Positions 6,422 through 8,514 of a DNA stretch of 8,514 nucleotides are shown one piece after another (position 1 is the stretch's first letter; each line of letters begins with the position of its first letter). Location of the stretch: NCBI GenBank assembly GCA_027065835.1, contig JAMONK010000173.1:1-8514 (forward strand), in the 5' to 3' direction. Source of the DNA: Thermococcus sp. (GTDB taxonomy: Archaea; Methanobacteriota_B; Thermococci; Thermococcales; Thermococcaceae). Made by a program: the position numbers and the translations under genes. The notes under the pieces are model-generated. The model had not been told where the DNA came from. It saw only the letters and a program-made list of their open reading frames with translations, and ran no database searches.

Positions 6422-6422
6422 T
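6417..6422 (+). promoter_or_regulatory. Shine-Dalgarno site of the helicase overlapping the regulator's stop codon
   Basis: GGTGAT covers the TGA stop (6419-6421) of the preceding gene and sits 4 nt before the helicase ATG at 6427. A ribosome terminating on the regulator is therefore placed directly on the helicase initiation site, which suggests translational coupling. Confidence 0.7.
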
Positions 6423-6426
6423 TCTG

Positions 6427-8514
6427 ATGCTCTTCGTTGTGAGGCCCGGCAGGAAGAAGAAAGAGCTTGAGGCATTCTTTATCGAGAACGAGCCTGAAAA
6501 GCTCACCGCGATGAAGAACCTGAAGGCCGATGTGATATACCGCTTCATAATGCGCGAGGGGAGGTTATTCAAGGTCCTTGAGGGCAGTCAGTACCGCAAT
6601 CCAAAGGAGATGGAGAAGCTTCTCCGCGGAGCGAGAATCGTCCTTGTGAACGCCGACGAGTGGGAGGACTACTTCAAGAGGAGGCTCCAGAACAAGAGGG
6701 TTGAACGCGCCGAGCTCTGCCGCCTCTGCCTCCTCGACGGCAGGATAACCGTCCTTACAGAGGGCAACCGCATTAAATACCACGGTGAGTACATCTGTGA
6801 GCACTGTGCCGAGGACGAGCTGAAGAGGGAGCTCCGCTTCAGGTTCAGGAGTGTTGCCATGTTCGACCAGGCGAAAAAGCTCCTCGACAGGTTCAGGGAC
6901 CTCGACAAGGTCCTCTACGCCTTCGACCCCCGCTTCGACCCTACGAGGCATCCCGAGATAACCAAGTGGGACGAGCTGAAGGCCAAGCACGTGCGCGTTG
7001 AGAAAATCCACCTCGACGAGCTCCCGCTTCCCGAGAAGCTTAAATCCGTTCTTAAGGCGGAAGGCGTTAACGAGCTCCTCCCGGTTCAGAGCTTGGCGGT
7101 AAAGGGCGGCCTCCTTGAGGGCGAGAGCCTCCTAGTGGTTTCCGCCACCGCGAGCGGTAAAACCCTCATCGGCGAGCTGGCCGGTGTCCCGAAGGCCATG
7201 AAAGGCCAGAAGATGCTCTTCCTCGTCCCCCTCGTCGCTCTGGCGAACCAGAAGTACGAGGACTTTAAGAGGAGGTACTCGAAGCTCGGGCTGAGGGTGG
7301 CAATAAGGGTTGGAATGAGCCGCATAAAGACCCGGGACGAGCTTGTGGTCGTTGACACGGGCATCGACGCGGACATTATAGTGGGAACCTACGAGGGTAT
7401 AGACTACCTCCTCCGTGCCGGCAGGAAGATCGGCAACGTTGGAACCATAGTGATAGACGAGATACACACCCTCGACGATGAGGAGCGCGGGCCGAGACTG
7501 GACGGTTTAATTGCGAGGCTGAGGAAGCTCTATCCGAGCGCGCAGTTCATCGGTCTCTCCGCAACCGTTGGAAACGCCGGTGAACTGGCGAAGGAGCTTG
7601 GCCTGAAGCTGGTGCTCTACGACGAGAGACCGGTGGATCTGGAGAGGCACATAATCATAGCGAGAAACGAGTCCGAAAAGTGGCGCCACATAGCGGTTCT
7701 CTGCCGGGCCGAGGCGATGAGGAAATCCCGGCAGGGCTACAAAGGGCAGACGATAGTCTTCACATTCTCGCGCAAGAGGACGCACGAGCTTGCCGCTTAC
7801 CTCACGAGCAAAGGGCTGAAAGCCAAGCCCTACCACTCCGGTCTGCCCTACAAACAGAGGAAGCTCACCGAGATGGAGTTTTTAGCTCAGAGGCTCGACG
7901 TTGTGGTCACCACAGCCGCCCTTGGGGCCGGCGTTGACTTCCCCGCTTCGCAGGTGGTCTTCGAGAGCCTCGCAATGGGCAACAAGTGGCTGAGCGTGAG
8001 GGAGTTCCACCAGATGCTCGGTCGTGCCGGAAGGCCGCTCTACCACGAGAAGGGCAGGGTCTACCTCATCGTCGAGCCTGGAAGGAAGTATTCTGCCCAG
8101 ATGGAAAGCTCGGAGGACGAGGTTGCCTTCAGGCTCTTAACCGCTCCAATCGAACCGGTGATGGTGGAGTGGAGCGACGAGCTTGAGCAGGACAATGTTT
8201 TAGCCCATTCCTGCGTTTTCAACCGGCTCGATGTCATCGAGGACGTGCAGAGTAAATGCCTCGGCGCCAACCAGAGTGCGGAAAAGGTCCTCGAAAAGCT
8301 TGGGGAGTTCGGCTTCGTCCGGCTTAAAGGGCCGTCCGTGGAGGTCACCCCCTACGGAAGGGCCGTGAGCGTGAGCTTCCTCCTCCCAAAGGAGGCGGCG
8401 TTCATAAGGAAGGACCTCGGGAAGAAGCCCGCCCAGTGGATAGCCGTCAAACTCTTGCCCTTCGAGAACCTATACCTGAGCGGAACGCTCCAGAGAGAGC
8501 TTGAGGGTGCAGTG
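6427..8514 (+). CDS. Ski2-like superfamily 2 DEAD/DEAH helicase with N-terminal zinc finger (DUF5814-like; candidate ASH-Ski2), 3' end cut by window edge
   Basis: An ATP-driven nucleic-acid helicase; 696 residues are visible without a stop. The N-terminal region (about 1-200) contains a four-cysteine zinc site, C98-x2-C101 and C124-x2-C127. The first RecA domain has PVQ at 219-221 (Q-motif-like), Walker A SATASGKT (239-246), Walker B DEIH (344-347) and SAT (378-380). The second has TTAALGAGVDFPA (495-507) and arginine-finger motif QMLGRAGRP (529-537). The form of motif VI and the DEIH box place it with Ski2-like enzymes rather than plain DEAD-box proteins. A winged-helix-like stretch begins around 600-690; the rest, probably a helical bundle, lies outside. 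The zinc-finger plus Ski2-like layout fits the archaeal ASH-Ski2 group, reported in Thermococcales to partner the 5'-3' exonuclease aRNase J and the RNA exosome; this assignment is inferred from architecture. Hel308 DNA helicases lack such an N-terminal zinc region. It starts 5 bp after the Lrp gene. Confidence 0.93.
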   Translation, partial: MLFVVRPGRKKKELEAFFIENEPEKLTAMKNLKADVIYRFIMREGRLFKVLEGSQYRNPKEMEKLLRGARIVLVNADEWEDYFKRRLQNKRVERAELCRLCLLDGRITVLTEGNRIKYHGEYICEHCAEDELKRELRFRFRSVAMFDQAKKLLDRFRDLDKVLYAFDPRFDPTRHPEITKWDELKAKHVRVEKIHLDELPLPEKLKSVLKAEGVNELLPVQSLAVKGGLLEGESLLVVSATASGKTLIGELAGVPKAMKGQKMLFLVPLVALANQKYEDFKRRYSKLGLRVAIRVGMSRIKTRDELVVVDTGIDADIIVGTYEGIDYLLRAGRKIGNVGTIVIDEIHTLDDEERGPRLDGLIARLRKLYPSAQFIGLSATVGNAGELAKELGLKLVLYDERPVDLERHIIIARNESEKWRHIAVLCRAEAMRKSRQGYKGQTIVFTFSRKRTHELAAYLTSKGLKAKPYHSGLPYKQRKLTEMEFLAQRLDVVVTTAALGAGVDFPASQVVFESLAMGNKWLSVREFHQMLGRAGRPLYHEKGRVYLIVEPGRKYSAQMESSEDEVAFRLLTAPIEPVMVEWSDELEQDNVLAHSCVFNRLDVIEDVQSKCLGANQSAEKVLEKLGEFGFVRLKGPSVEVTPYGRAVSVSFLLPKEAAFIRKDLGKKPAQWIAVKLLPFENLYLSGTLQRELEGAV

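Overview
The window reads as chromosomal DNA of a hyperthermophilic euryarchaeon of the order Thermococcales, most likely Thermococcus. Three things point there. An exported protein ends in the CGP-CTERM sorting signal known from Thermococcaceae. The tyrosyl-tRNA synthetase matches, from memory, the 375-residue Pyrococcus horikoshii enzyme closely along its whole length. Initiation signals are archaeal: TATA/BRE-like boxes close to genes, and Shine-Dalgarno sites of the GGAGGTGAT type. Coding density is high, and every gap is shorter than about 205 bp. No tRNA, rRNA, CRISPR array, insertion sequence or transposase was seen.

Left block (1-4676, all minus strand), in transcription order: an exported CGP-CTERM-anchored protein with a GATase-like/DUF4350-like Rossmann domain; a lipoprotein solute-binding protein of the Fe(III)/AfuA-like superfamily; and a double-length ABC permease carrying two fused FbpB-like permease domains, which runs off position 1. 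Together these look like the cell-surface and membrane parts of an ABC importer. The ATPase is not in the window and would be expected beyond position 1. The substrate cannot be read from the sequence; iron is only the default family label. The permease probably has its own promoter, and a 9-bp inverted repeat with T-rich flanks lies between it and the binding-protein gene.

Right block (4800-8514, all plus strand): tyrS, then a compact Lrp/AsnC-family regulator 29 bp downstream, then a Ski2-like superfamily 2 helicase with an N-terminal four-cysteine zinc-finger region (DUF5814-like, candidate ASH-Ski2). The helicase is open at position 8514 after 696 codons. The regulator's stop codon lies inside the helicase's Shine-Dalgarno sequence, so those two genes are probably translationally coupled. 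The block joins tRNA charging, an amino-acid-responsive type of regulator and a likely RNA-decay helicase.

The two blocks diverge from a 123-bp intergenic region (4677-4799) that holds a promoter for each direction and a short inverted repeat over the leftward TATA box. Nothing here is a clear new defence or mobile system. The most useful leads are the surface GATase-like protein tied to an unassigned importer, the tyrS-lrp-helicase linkage, and the structured intergenic element at 1933-2003.
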